Assembly (NCBI RefSeq): GCF_017368455.1
Contig: NZ_JAFNJU010000001.1
Coordinates: forward strand, 529,629 to 593,628
Origin: Proteiniclasticum aestuarii
GTDB taxonomy: Bacteria; Bacillota; Clostridia; Clostridiales; Clostridiaceae
Reading direction: 5' to 3'
Length of the DNA: 64,000 bases
Below are positions 27,362-34,885 of the stretch, piece by piece (the stretch's first letter is position 1; every line of letters begins with the position of its first letter). Under the pieces are notes generated by a model. It did no database searches and was not told where the DNA came from. It saw only the letters and a list, made by a program, of their open reading frames with translations. Made by a program: the position numbers and the translations under genes.

Positions 27362-28534
27362 TCAGATGGTGTACAGCTCCACCCTTCTGCCTGATTTCTC
27401 CATGAGTTCTTTCAGCTTTTTGATCTGTTCTACCTTATAGTTGAAATTATAGGAAAATCCCGGTTCCTGATGTGCAGGATTCACCGCCGTCCCCATGAAC
27501 AGCCTTACTTCAGTGGACTCATCCAGAATGAGCCTGCATAGCCTGGCGGCACCATCGGAATCAGAGAGCCTTTTCAGAAACTCCATGCTCTTCTTTTCAT
27601 CATCAAAGACTTCAAGAATTCTGATGACTTCCCCAAGGGTCAGGACCCCTTCTGTCACCAGGTCCGCTCCTTCCATTGTTGCTGATGGCGGCAGATTCTT
27701 TCTCATTTCCTGGAGATCGATGTCCAGAGACTTCCCCAGCTCTCTGGATATAATGCCTGCTGTAGTCCCTCCAGCAATCACCTTCAGCCCTTCCGCTTCC
27801 ATATAGGATTTCACAAACAGCGCATCATCTTCCGGATGATTCGGTGGTCCGGCAAACAGATTGAGCACTTTCTTCTCTTTGACGGCCAGACAGAGGATGC
27901 TGGCATCATCACCCGGTTTCAGATCGTAGAGGACCCCGGTGTAGCCCAGCACCTCATGGGCAAGGGTCCCCGCAGCGCTCTTCCCTAGGGCGAGATTTTC
28001 AATATAGTCTCTGATATTCTCCCACTGCCATCCGAAGTTCAGCAGCTTCCCAACACCAGCATGGACCACACCATCGCTGATGACCGTAAGGTAATCCCCT
28101 GGTCTCATCCTAAGCTCCGATAAGTGGATCTCTTTGCCATGGATGAGCTGCCTGGTTTTCTGCGGCATGCTGAGTTTTCCGTTTCTGAAATGAAAATAGG
28201 ATGGATTGTCAAACTCCACGATTCTGACCTTTCCGGTGTTTTCAGCCATGACGATGGTGAATGTGGAGTAGGCCAGTTTCCGGACTGAACAGACCGGCAG
28301 TGTTTTCGTGATGGTTTCTATGGTGTCTTCCAGTGAAGCATTCTCCTTCAGCATGGTGACCGCAATCTTCGCTGTCAGAGTAGCCAGAATATTGGCCTTG
28401 ACTCCGCTGCCCAGTCCATCGGAAAGAACCAGAATCATCCCTGATTCGTTTTCAGCAGTTTCAATGTGGTCTCCGCAGAGCTCTTCTCCGTACTTGTTCA
28501 GTGACAGATGCTTCACATCCAGATAATAGCGCAT
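27362..28534 (-). CDS. SpoIIE-type PP2C serine phosphatase of the sensory hydrogenase operon
   Basis: The 390-residue soluble protein has a SpoIIE/PP2C-like phosphatase domain in its N-terminal half, with the metal-binding segment MILVLSDGLGSGVKAN, the turn PGDYLTVISDGVVHAG and DLKPGDDASILCLAV. The C-terminal half (about 215-390) is a less familiar domain found in this family. The start overlaps the stop of the hydrogenase gene by one base (TGATG). PP2C phosphatases next to PAS-type [FeFe]-hydrogenases mark group C regulatory hydrogenases, where H2 sensing is thought to be relayed through Ser/Thr phosphorylation. The target is unknown. Confidence 0.85.
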   Translation of the reverse strand: MRYYLDVKHLSLNKYGEELCGDHIETAENESGMILVLSDGLGSGVKANILATLTAKIAVTMLKENASLEDTIETITKTLPVCSVRKLAYSTFTIVMAENTGKVRIVEFDNPSYFHFRNGKLSMPQKTRQLIHGKEIHLSELRMRPGDYLTVISDGVVHAGVGKLLNFGWQWENIRDYIENLALGKSAAGTLAHEVLGYTGVLYDLKPGDDASILCLAVKEKKVLNLFAGPPNHPEDDALFVKSYMEAEGLKVIAGGTTAGIISRELGKSLDIDLQEMRKNLPPSATMEGADLVTEGVLTLGEVIRILEVFDDEKKSMEFLKRLSDSDGAARLCRLILDESTEVRLFMGTAVNPAHQEPGFSYNFNYKVEQIKKLKELMEKSGRRVELYTI

Positions 28535-30237
28535 CAGCTTCCTTCCTCCTGAACAATCTCCTTCAGTCTGTTTAAAGCGATCTTCGTCTCCGCAGTGGTT
28601 TCGCCCAGAAGACTTGCGATTTCATGTGCGACTCTCATCTGCTTTTCGATGACTTTGTTCGTGATGGCAATGGTATTCTCCTTCATGGTCTGAAGCTCCT
28701 GCCTTCTGTTTTCTTCTTCGGTGATGTCCGACATGATCACCAGAATCTGATTATCTTTGGGCAGGAACAGAATGCTCTGCATCACAATGAGACCCGCCTC
28801 CTCATAGATGATCCGCCGGTTCAGATCGTTATACCCTGAAGTTTTCACTCGACTGAATCCCTGATCTTCCAGCAGAAACTGGATCGGCAGATTTTTCACC
28901 TCATCGGCTTTCACCTTGAAGGTGATTTCAGCGGAAGGATTCATCTGCGTGATGCACAGGTCCTCATCCAGTATGAAGATCATGTTGGGTGAATTGTAGA
29001 AAATGATGTCGTTCATATGCTCGGCTCGGGTTCTCATGAAAGGCATGCACATCTCCACATCGGACATCCCTTCCAGCACCGCCCTGGCTTTCTCTCTGCA
29101 GCTGTCATAGCCGCAGGCGCCGCAGTCCAGTTCATCCTTGGGTTTTCTCTTCCCCATGCGTCCCAGGGTTGTGAGAATCTCTTTCTCACTGAACTGTTTC
29201 TTTCTCACAGGATTTCTCATATAGGTGGTTTTGAGGTCCATGCCGGAGAAGGATAAGGTGCTCCCTTTTTCAAGCCATCCTGTTTTCACATGGTTCTTCA
29301 CCAGCTGTTTCCGAAGAAATGTGCTGATGGTTTTCTTCGGTATGCAGGGACCGGATATGCAGGATTCATGGCAGGCATTGAGCTCCAGAAAGACTCTGCC
29401 CAGAGAACCGCTCCGAAGCTCTTCCAGCACCTCTTTCACCTGATCGATTCCTTCCACATGAAGAATGTCATAGCCCTTCTCCGTGAGCACGGATTCAAAC
29501 CCTTCACCGATACCGCCCTTCAGGGGATACTTCTTACCCAGATCATTCCCGGAAATCTCAGGTCTATAGGGACTCAAAGCTTCCGGATCAAGATTTCTCT
29601 CCGTAAACATCTGGCTGATCTCCTCCATGGTGATCACCGCATCCACGGTTCCTTCATTGCCGAAGGTCAGCGGTTCGCATTTCTTGCTCAGGCAGGGGCT
29701 GATGAAGACCGTATAGCTTTCCCTGTCTTCTCCTTTCACCGCCTTTCCTGTGGCAAGCATGGGCGAGACCACCGGAATGAGATAATCCGACAGCTCCTCA
29801 TAATACCGTCTGATGAAGAGATTCACGGTGGGACAGCAGCTGGAGATGGCATAGAAGGGATTCTCCTCCACCATGAAGCGTTCATAAGCTCTGGTCACTT
29901 CGTCCGCACCGGATGACACCTCCACCACCTTCGAGAATCCCAGCTCCTTCAGCCCATGAATGAATCCTCCCTTATTTCTGTAGAATCCCGCAAAGGAAGG
30001 CGCAATCAGTGCCACCACATTTTTTTCTTTTTCAAAGGCCTTCCTGAGCTTCGGCAGGTCACTCTGAATATCTCTTGCGTTCTGAGGACAGGCCAGAAAA
30101 CACTGCCCGCAGGCAATGCATCTGGTATCATCGATGATGGCCTGGTGGTCCTGAAACCTTATGGCCTTCACAGGACATGCCCGCACACATCGGTAGCAGT
30201 TCTTGCAGTTGGCTTCCTTAAAATTGATCAGCTGCAT
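28534..30237 (-). CDS. PAS-domain [FeFe]-hydrogenase, putative H2 sensor (HydS-like, group C)
   Basis: Domains in order: a 2x[4Fe-4S] ferredoxin (Cys11/14/17/21 and 40/43/46/50), an H-cluster domain, an extra [4Fe-4S] motif (Cys372, 375, 380, 397), a PAS domain (about 410-505) and a C-terminal coiled coil. The H-cluster ligands are kept: SSCCP (Cys134/135), PCLSK (Cys182) and NACHESC (Cys289, Cys293). The L3 motif differs from the catalytic consensus MxCxGGC, as in sensory forms. The protein lacks the NuoG-like domains of catalytic bifurcating hydrogenases. It overlaps the ferredoxin-like gene upstream and the phosphatase downstream. Confidence 0.88.
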   Translation of the reverse strand: MQLINFKEANCKNCYRCVRACPVKAIRFQDHQAIIDDTRCIACGQCFLACPQNARDIQSDLPKLRKAFEKEKNVVALIAPSFAGFYRNKGGFIHGLKELGFSKVVEVSSGADEVTRAYERFMVEENPFYAISSCCPTVNLFIRRYYEELSDYLIPVVSPMLATGKAVKGEDRESYTVFISPCLSKKCEPLTFGNEGTVDAVITMEEISQMFTERNLDPEALSPYRPEISGNDLGKKYPLKGGIGEGFESVLTEKGYDILHVEGIDQVKEVLEELRSGSLGRVFLELNACHESCISGPCIPKKTISTFLRKQLVKNHVKTGWLEKGSTLSFSGMDLKTTYMRNPVRKKQFSEKEILTTLGRMGKRKPKDELDCGACGYDSCREKARAVLEGMSDVEMCMPFMRTRAEHMNDIIFYNSPNMIFILDEDLCITQMNPSAEITFKVKADEVKNLPIQFLLEDQGFSRVKTSGYNDLNRRIIYEEAGLIVMQSILFLPKDNQILVIMSDITEEENRRQELQTMKENTIAITNKVIEKQMRVAHEIASLLGETTAETKIALNRLKEIVQEEGS

Positions 30238-30475
30238 CTTGCATCGCCTCCCAACGCCTTCTCAGTACATCCACGGCATTTTCCGGCGAAAGAGACAGCA
30301 CTTTCCCATCCATTCTCACACTGACCCCTTCCGTGCAGTGGCCCAGGCAGAAACTGCCTCTCAGCCTGATGTCTTCCTTCAGATCATTTTCTTCTATGTA
30401 ATGTTCCAGTACTTTCACAACCTCATAGGATCCTTTCAGATGGCAGGAACTTCCTACACAGATCTCCACTTCCAT
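30218..30475 (-). CDS. Thioredoxin-like [2Fe-2S] ferredoxin of the sensory hydrogenase operon
   Basis: The 85-residue protein has the NuoE/thioredoxin-like ferredoxin pattern: CVGSSC (C-x4-C) near the start and CLGHC (C-x3-C) about 35 residues later, four ligands for a [2Fe-2S] cluster. ATG 30475 (MEVEICVG) fits the fold; an upstream in-frame Met at 30523 adds a basic extension with no clear role. It overlaps the next gene by 20 bases, indicating coupling. It may pass electrons to or from the sensor's clusters. Confidence 0.85.
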   Translation of the reverse strand: MEVEICVGSSCHLKGSYEVVKVLEHYIEENDLKEDIRLRGSFCLGHCTEGVSVRMDGKVLSLSPENAVDVLRRRWEAMQDAADQF

Positions 30476-30623
30476 AGCATTCACCTCGACTCTTTTTCGC
30501 TTCAGCAGGGCTTTATAGGCCACTTCTCAAACATAATCAGTATATCATCTGGTTAAAAATTTAACAACTCTGATCCTTTCAGAAAAAAACTTTCAGAATA
30601 GACGATAATCTGCAAATATTCTA

Positions 30624-30652
30624 TTGACAAATTCTCTTGTTATAATTATTAT
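30624..30652 (+). promoter_or_regulatory. Consensus-like promoter facing a terminator (possible small RNA)
   Basis: TTGACA (30624-30629) and TATTAT (30647-30652) have a 17-base spacer on the plus strand. No gene follows in this direction before the strong hairpin at 30725-30742. A transcript of about 85-90 bases is possible. The AT-rich stretch also contains several minus-strand TATAAT-like boxes that could serve the hydrogenase operon. Confidence 0.4.
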
Positions 30653-30717
30653 TATATTATAATCATTATTAATTAGCACCGCACATGCTTATTAATTATT
30701 ATCAATTACAATTACAG

Positions 30718-30749
30718 AAAAAAGAGGAGCGCCTGCTCCTCTTTTTTCT
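30718..30749. terminator. Bidirectional terminator after mscS
   Basis: GAGGAGC (30725-30731) and GCTCCTC (30736-30742) form a perfect stem with A7 and T6 tracts on either side. Confidence 0.88.
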
Positions 30750-30782
30750 GCCTATAATTTCCTGATTTTTGATTGCATCTGT

Positions 30783-31625
30783 TCAGCCTTCCAGTGGTTT
30801 CTCCAGGGTCTCTGAATCAGTCTTGTTCATGGTCACTGTCACATCTCTTGTAGGATATGGAATCTCAATATCGTTCTTCTCGAATTCCACAATCACATCC
30901 TCATTGAGTGCATAAAGCACGGTGAAGTAGTCTTCTCTCTTCACCCACACCTTCAGGTCGAAATCCACGGAACTGTCACCATGATTGATCACACCAAGAA
31001 TCACGCCACGCTCATCCAGAATCATTTCATTCTTCAGGACTATGCCCATAAGCACTTCCTTCACCTTCAGCACATCGGTGCCGTAGGCCACAGAATAGAC
31101 CTTATCGATTCTTCTGTAGGGTTCCACACTGTAATTGGTGATATGGGATGTGGCCAGGTGTCCATTGGGTACCATCACTCTTTTATTGTCGATGGTATTC
31201 ATAGACGTATAGAGCATTTCTATGGAAAGCACGGTTCCAGACACATCCGACGTCTGTATATAGTCCCCTACGCCAAAGGGCCTGAATATGAGCAGCAGTA
31301 TACCCGCCGCAAAATTCGAAAGACTGTCTTTCAGTGCAAGCCCTACTGCCAGACCCGCTGCTGAGAGCATGGCAATGAACGTCGTCATAGGGACATCGAT
31401 GATGGTGGCTGCTGTTATGATCACGATGAGTTTCAGGAAAAAACCGGACAGCGTCAGAATGAATCCGTGAACGGAAACATCCAGCTTGCTCTTCATCAGG
31501 GACTTTTCCAGCAGTCTCACCACATATTTCGCCAGCTGCCAACCTATGACCAGTACCACCAGAAAACCCAGAATCTTGAACCCGTATGCACCAATCATAC
31601 CATTTAATTTTTCAAAAAAATCCAT
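30783..31625 (-). CDS. mscS: Small-conductance mechanosensitive channel (MscS family)
   Basis: The 280-residue protein has three N-terminal membrane helices and the MscS pore helix signature SAAGLAVGLALKDSLSNFAAGILLLIFRPFGVGDYI, followed by the beta-rich vestibule (VPNGHLATSHITNYS). It releases solutes on osmotic downshock. ATG 31625 is chosen because GGAGG lies between it and an upstream GTG. It follows the kinase/isomerase operon behind an imperfect hairpin and has its own terminator. Confidence 0.94.
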   Translation of the reverse strand: MDFFEKLNGMIGAYGFKILGFLVVLVIGWQLAKYVVRLLEKSLMKSKLDVSVHGFILTLSGFFLKLIVIITAATIIDVPMTTFIAMLSAAGLAVGLALKDSLSNFAAGILLLIFRPFGVGDYIQTSDVSGTVLSIEMLYTSMNTIDNKRVMVPNGHLATSHITNYSVEPYRRIDKVYSVAYGTDVLKVKEVLMGIVLKNEMILDERGVILGVINHGDSSVDFDLKVWVKREDYFTVLYALNEDVIVEFEKNDIEIPYPTRDVTVTMNKTDSETLEKPLEG

Positions 31626-31647
31626 AAATCCTCCAAACACATAGCAA

Positions 31648-31684
31648 GTACCTATGAGTGTTCCTGATAAACAATCATAGGCAC
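31648..31684 (-). terminator. Possible terminator of the kinase/isomerase operon
   Basis: GTACCTATGA (31648-31657) pairs with TCATAGGCAC (31675-31684) with one mismatch. The T tract is short, so it may be only a hairpin. Confidence 0.4.
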
Positions 31685-31696
31685 CTGATAATCTAC

Positions 31697-32149
31697 TTAT
31701 TTACCTCTGTAACTGTTGTCTATTTCATTCATTCTGTCTACCTTCGGCAGTGATCTGCCACCCTGGAACTCGCTCGCAAGATAAGCCAGCGTCAGCATTT
31801 CCGCTACAGCTTTTCCAGTTGTGAGACCGCCCATGGTGATGATGTTGGCATCATTACTCTTGGCTGCTCTCTCCGCCTGATAGATATCCGTCACCTGGGC
31901 TGCTCTGATGCCATGAACCTTATTGGCCGTGATGGCTACGCCGATGCCCGTTCCGCAGATGATGATTCCTCTGTCGAAGTTCTTTGCCGCCACCTCTTTC
32001 GCCACTTTTTCCGCTATGTTGGGATAGAGCACTTTCTCATTCTCAAAGGACCCGAAGTCCTCATATTCATATCCGTTGTCCTTGAGTACGCCGATGATGT
32101 GATTTTTCAGTTCAAATCCCATCTCGTCGCATCCTATTGCAATTTTCAT
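31697..32149 (-). CDS. RpiB/LacAB-family sugar-phosphate isomerase, probably tetrulose-phosphate isomerase
   Basis: The 150-residue protein is a ribose-5-phosphate isomerase B family member: IAIGCDEMGFELKNHI, GIIICGTGIGVAITANKVHGIRAAQV (Cys active-site loop) and NDANIITMGG. With a TIM paralogue and dihydroxyacetone-type kinase subunits in one operon, the best comparison is the erythritol/threitol pathway, where an RpiB-like enzyme (EryI/DerI) converts erythrulose-4-phosphate to erythrose-4-phosphate. That role is inferred from context; ordinary RpiB activity is the alternative. It overlaps the TIM-like gene by four bases. Confidence 0.85.
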   Translation of the reverse strand: MKIAIGCDEMGFELKNHIIGVLKDNGYEYEDFGSFENEKVLYPNIAEKVAKEVAAKNFDRGIIICGTGIGVAITANKVHGIRAAQVTDIYQAERAAKSNDANIITMGGLTTGKAVAEMLTLAYLASEFQGGRSLPKVDRMNEIDNSYRGK

Positions 32150-32919
32150 GATTTTTCCTCCTTTGTTTCTCTTACCTTCTGCACGATTTCCTCAAAATTC
32201 GCGATGTCATGTCCGAATCGTCCGATGAACAGGCCATCAATATCTTCTGAGGAAACCAGCTTCCTTGCATTCTCCTTGTTGGCTGAACCGCCATAAATGA
32301 GTCTGATTCTTTCGCTGACCGCTGCTCCATAAAGTTCAGTGAGAATCTCTCGGATGATGCGCATGGACCCATGGACATACTCCGGTTCCGCCGGTTTTTC
32401 CTGGCCTATGGCCCATTCCGGCTCATAGGCCAACACAAGATCCGATAAGCTCTCACCTTCAAGACCCTTCAGCAGCTGGCTGATCTGGCCGGTGAGTTCC
32501 TTCTTTCTTTCCGGGCTTTTATCCGTTTCTCCCACACAGACGATGGGCATGAGGCCTTTCTCTATGGTGAGTCCGATCTTCTCATTGATCATCTTATAGT
32601 CTTCCCTGAATATGGATTTACGCTCGGCATGACCCAGTTCCACCAGATGGCAGCCTAGATCCACTGCGCTTTCTATGGAAAACTCTCCTGTCATGGCGCC
32701 ATTCTCCCTGGGCGCAATATTCTGGACCCCATATAGAATATTGGATTCTTCCAGCGCCTTTGCCACAGGATATACGGTTCCCATGGAAGGGATCAGAAAA
32801 ACATCCACATCCTTTATGGTATTCATCCTCTCCATGACTTCCTTCGCCATGGATACGGCCTGTTCCATCTTATTCACATAGATTTTCAGGCTCATGCCTA
32901 CAATGGGCTTTCTTTTCAT
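32146..32919 (-). CDS. Triose-phosphate isomerase-like protein, probably tetrulose-phosphate isomerase
   Basis: The TIM-barrel protein keeps the isomerase residues: Lys in GMSLKIYVNK, His in ELGHAERKSIF and Glu in LAYEPEWAIG, with the phosphate loop LIYGGSANKENA. The usual GNWKMN start is replaced by GMSLKIYVNK, a mark of the divergent EryH/LerI-type TIM paralogues that isomerise erythrulose phosphates. ATG 32919 has AGGGTG six bases upstream and is preferred over GTG 32928. It lies five bases after the kinase L-subunit gene. The glycolytic tpiA is presumably elsewhere. Confidence 0.85.
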   Translation of the reverse strand: MKRKPIVGMSLKIYVNKMEQAVSMAKEVMERMNTIKDVDVFLIPSMGTVYPVAKALEESNILYGVQNIAPRENGAMTGEFSIESAVDLGCHLVELGHAERKSIFREDYKMINEKIGLTIEKGLMPIVCVGETDKSPERKKELTGQISQLLKGLEGESLSDLVLAYEPEWAIGQEKPAEPEYVHGSMRIIREILTELYGAAVSERIRLIYGGSANKENARKLVSSEDIDGLFIGRFGHDIANFEEIVQKVRETKEEKS

Positions 32920-32924
32920 TCTGT

Positions 32925-33575
32925 TCACCCTTCAGCCAGACTCTTCATTTCATCCAGCATTTCTTTGTAGATCAGATAGGAGGAGAAGGATCCCGGATCT
33001 CTGAATCCGATGGCTCTTTCTCCAAGCCTCATGGCTCTTCCCTTCTTTGCCACCAGTGGAATGGTCTTATCGGACCCTTCCTTGAGCTCGTTAACGAAGC
33101 TTTCAAAGATTTCAAGATCGCCCTTGCCCGAACCCAGTTCTTCCTTCATCTGGTCAATGGCAGGCCTTAAGGCATCCACCATGGTCTTATCTCCTACCAC
33201 GGCTTTTCCTCTCATCTCGATGGACTTGATGCCGTTTTCGATGAATCCGACCAGCTCTTCAAAGGTCAGCTCGTTCTTGCCTTTCACATCATCTCCTGCC
33301 TTCATGAACAGACTTCCATAAAGGGGTCCCGCTGCTCCGCCTACCTTTCCAAGTATGATCATGCCGACTTTTCTGTAGAAGCTGGAAATATCTTCCGTTT
33401 CTTCATATAGCTTATCGAGCTGCTTCTGCACTTCTCGGAAGCCAATGGACATATTGATGCCATGGTCTCCATCTCCGATATCTGAATCCAGCTTTGACAG
33501 ATAATCTCGATGCTCCTCGAACATAGGGATCAGCCTGACAATGAAATTCTTGAAAAACTCTTTATTGTACATCAT
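32925..33575 (-). CDS. dhaL: Dihydroxyacetone-type kinase, ATP-binding subunit DhaL-like
   Basis: The 216-residue DhaL fold begins with the nucleotide/metal motif DSDIGDGDHGINMSIGF, whose three Asp bind Mg-nucleotide, and has GGAAGPLYGSLF, the residue loop covering the nucleotide. It should phosphorylate the keto sugar held by the DhaK subunit. No DhaM/PTS subunit is in the window, so the phosphate donor (ATP or a distant PTS protein) is undecided. GAGGAGGAG precedes ATG 33575. It has a likely promoter of its own at 33609-33637. Confidence 0.9.
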   Translation of the reverse strand: MMYNKEFFKNFIVRLIPMFEEHRDYLSKLDSDIGDGDHGINMSIGFREVQKQLDKLYEETEDISSFYRKVGMIILGKVGGAAGPLYGSLFMKAGDDVKGKNELTFEELVGFIENGIKSIEMRGKAVVGDKTMVDALRPAIDQMKEELGSGKGDLEIFESFVNELKEGSDKTIPLVAKKGRAMRLGERAIGFRDPGSFSSYLIYKEMLDEMKSLAEG

Positions 33576-33608
33576 TTCGTCTCCTCCTCAAATTCTAGTC
33601 ATAACTTT

Positions 33609-33637
33609 ATTATACACACAAATCTTTCCGTTTCCAA
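33609..33637 (-). promoter_or_regulatory. Predicted promoter of dhaL-tim-rpiB
   Basis: On the minus strand TTGGAA (33637-33632) and TATAAT (33614-33609) are 17 bases apart, between dhaK and dhaL. It would let the downstream three genes be transcribed apart from dhaK. Confidence 0.6.
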
Positions 33638-33658
33638 AAAGTCCCATCTGTAATCTAA

Positions 33659-33691
33659 GAATATCCGCCACATCCCGTGCAGCGGATATTC
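33659..33691 (-). terminator. 10-bp hairpin between dhaK and dhaL
   Basis: GAATATCCGC (33659-33668) and GCGGATATTC (33682-33691) are perfect complements with a 13-base loop. Only a weak T tract follows, so it may attenuate or stabilise rather than fully terminate. Confidence 0.55.
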
Positions 33692-33714
33692 CGGTGATTA
33701 TATGTTTCTTTTTG

Positions 33715-34707
33715 TTATCTGATGCTCATATATGGAGTATCAACTGGATAGTCCAGAAGCTCTTTCAGCTCATCGTCTACTTTAACGATGGTGATGCCCA
33801 TTCCGATCATGTCCATGGAAGTCGCGTAGTTTCCTACCAGCGCCTTGTAGACCTTGATTCCCTTATTTGTCAGCACTTCTTCCAGATGGTTGTTGATGAT
33901 GTACTGATCCATCAGTGGCAGTCCGCCAAGTCCGTTGACCAGTGTATAGACTTCATCGCCTTCCTTCAGCTCAAAGTCCTTGAAAATATGTTCCATGATT
34001 TCATCTACCACCTGATCTGCAGGCTCAATCTTGCCTCTTCTTACACCAGGTTCTCCATGAATACCCATGCCGATTTCCATGTCTCCATCTTCCATATCAA
34101 AGATGGTTCCACCCTTAACAGGGATAGTGGAGGAGGATAACGCCACACCCATGGATCTTGTATTGTCGTTGCATTTCTTTGCAGCAGCCACAACAGCGTC
34201 CAGATCCAGTCCTTTTGCAGCAGCAGCGCCAGCTGCCTTGAATACAAACAGGTCTCCGGCGATTCCTCTTCTGTCTTCGATGTTTTCAGATGAAACCACG
34301 TCATCTGTCACAAGAACTGTCTCCACGCGGATTCCGTCTTCTGCAGCCATTTCTGCACCCATATCGAAATTCATGACATCTCCGGCGTAGTTTCCATAAA
34401 GATAGATGCATCCTTTACCCTGGTCCACTGCTTTTACAGCATTGTAGCAAGGTTCAGGTGAAGGAGAGGTGTTGATATTTCCGATGACTGCCGCATCCGC
34501 AAAATTTTCTCCGACATATCCGAGGAACAGTGGTTCATGGCCAGATCCTCCGCCTATGATCACACCTACTTTTCCTTCTGCAGGTCTGGTGGTCACCACG
34601 ACTCTGCCATCATGCTCCAGAAGTTTCGCATAGTCTGGATGTGCTTTCACATACCCGGACAGCATCTCCTCTACCACTTCATAAGGGTCATTAATCAGTC
34701 TTCTCAT
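33715..34707 (-). CDS. dhaK: Dihydroxyacetone-type kinase, substrate-binding subunit DhaK-like
   Basis: The 330-residue protein has the DhaK signature GVIIGGGSGHEPLFLGYVG and the histidine that binds the keto substrate covalently as a hemiaminal (GMGIHGEPG, His217). Partner DhaL is the next gene downstream. Dha or a tetrulose (erythrulose) is the likely substrate, given the two isomerase genes that follow. A leader of about 180 bases lies upstream of ATG 34707, which has an AAGGAGAATG site. This is a two-protein form, unlike the fused eukaryotic-type kinases. Confidence 0.92.
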   Translation of the reverse strand: MRRLINDPYEVVEEMLSGYVKAHPDYAKLLEHDGRVVVTTRPAEGKVGVIIGGGSGHEPLFLGYVGENFADAAVIGNINTSPSPEPCYNAVKAVDQGKGCIYLYGNYAGDVMNFDMGAEMAAEDGIRVETVLVTDDVVSSENIEDRRGIAGDLFVFKAAGAAAAKGLDLDAVVAAAKKCNDNTRSMGVALSSSTIPVKGGTIFDMEDGDMEIGMGIHGEPGVRRGKIEPADQVVDEIMEHIFKDFELKEGDEVYTLVNGLGGLPLMDQYIINNHLEEVLTNKGIKVYKALVGNYATSMDMIGMGITIVKVDDELKELLDYPVDTPYMSIR

Positions 34708-34885
34708 TGTTCATTCTCCTTCTCGCATTTATTCTGGGGTCGTCCTTACAGTAATGATCAGGTCCTCATTGAGGTTCTGAAATTTCTATCACTCCTATAT
34801 CATTTCCATAAAAACTTCTCTCACCTACTATTATTCAGCAAATCAAATCAATAATCATCAAGAATATGTAAACCTTTTATTAAAA

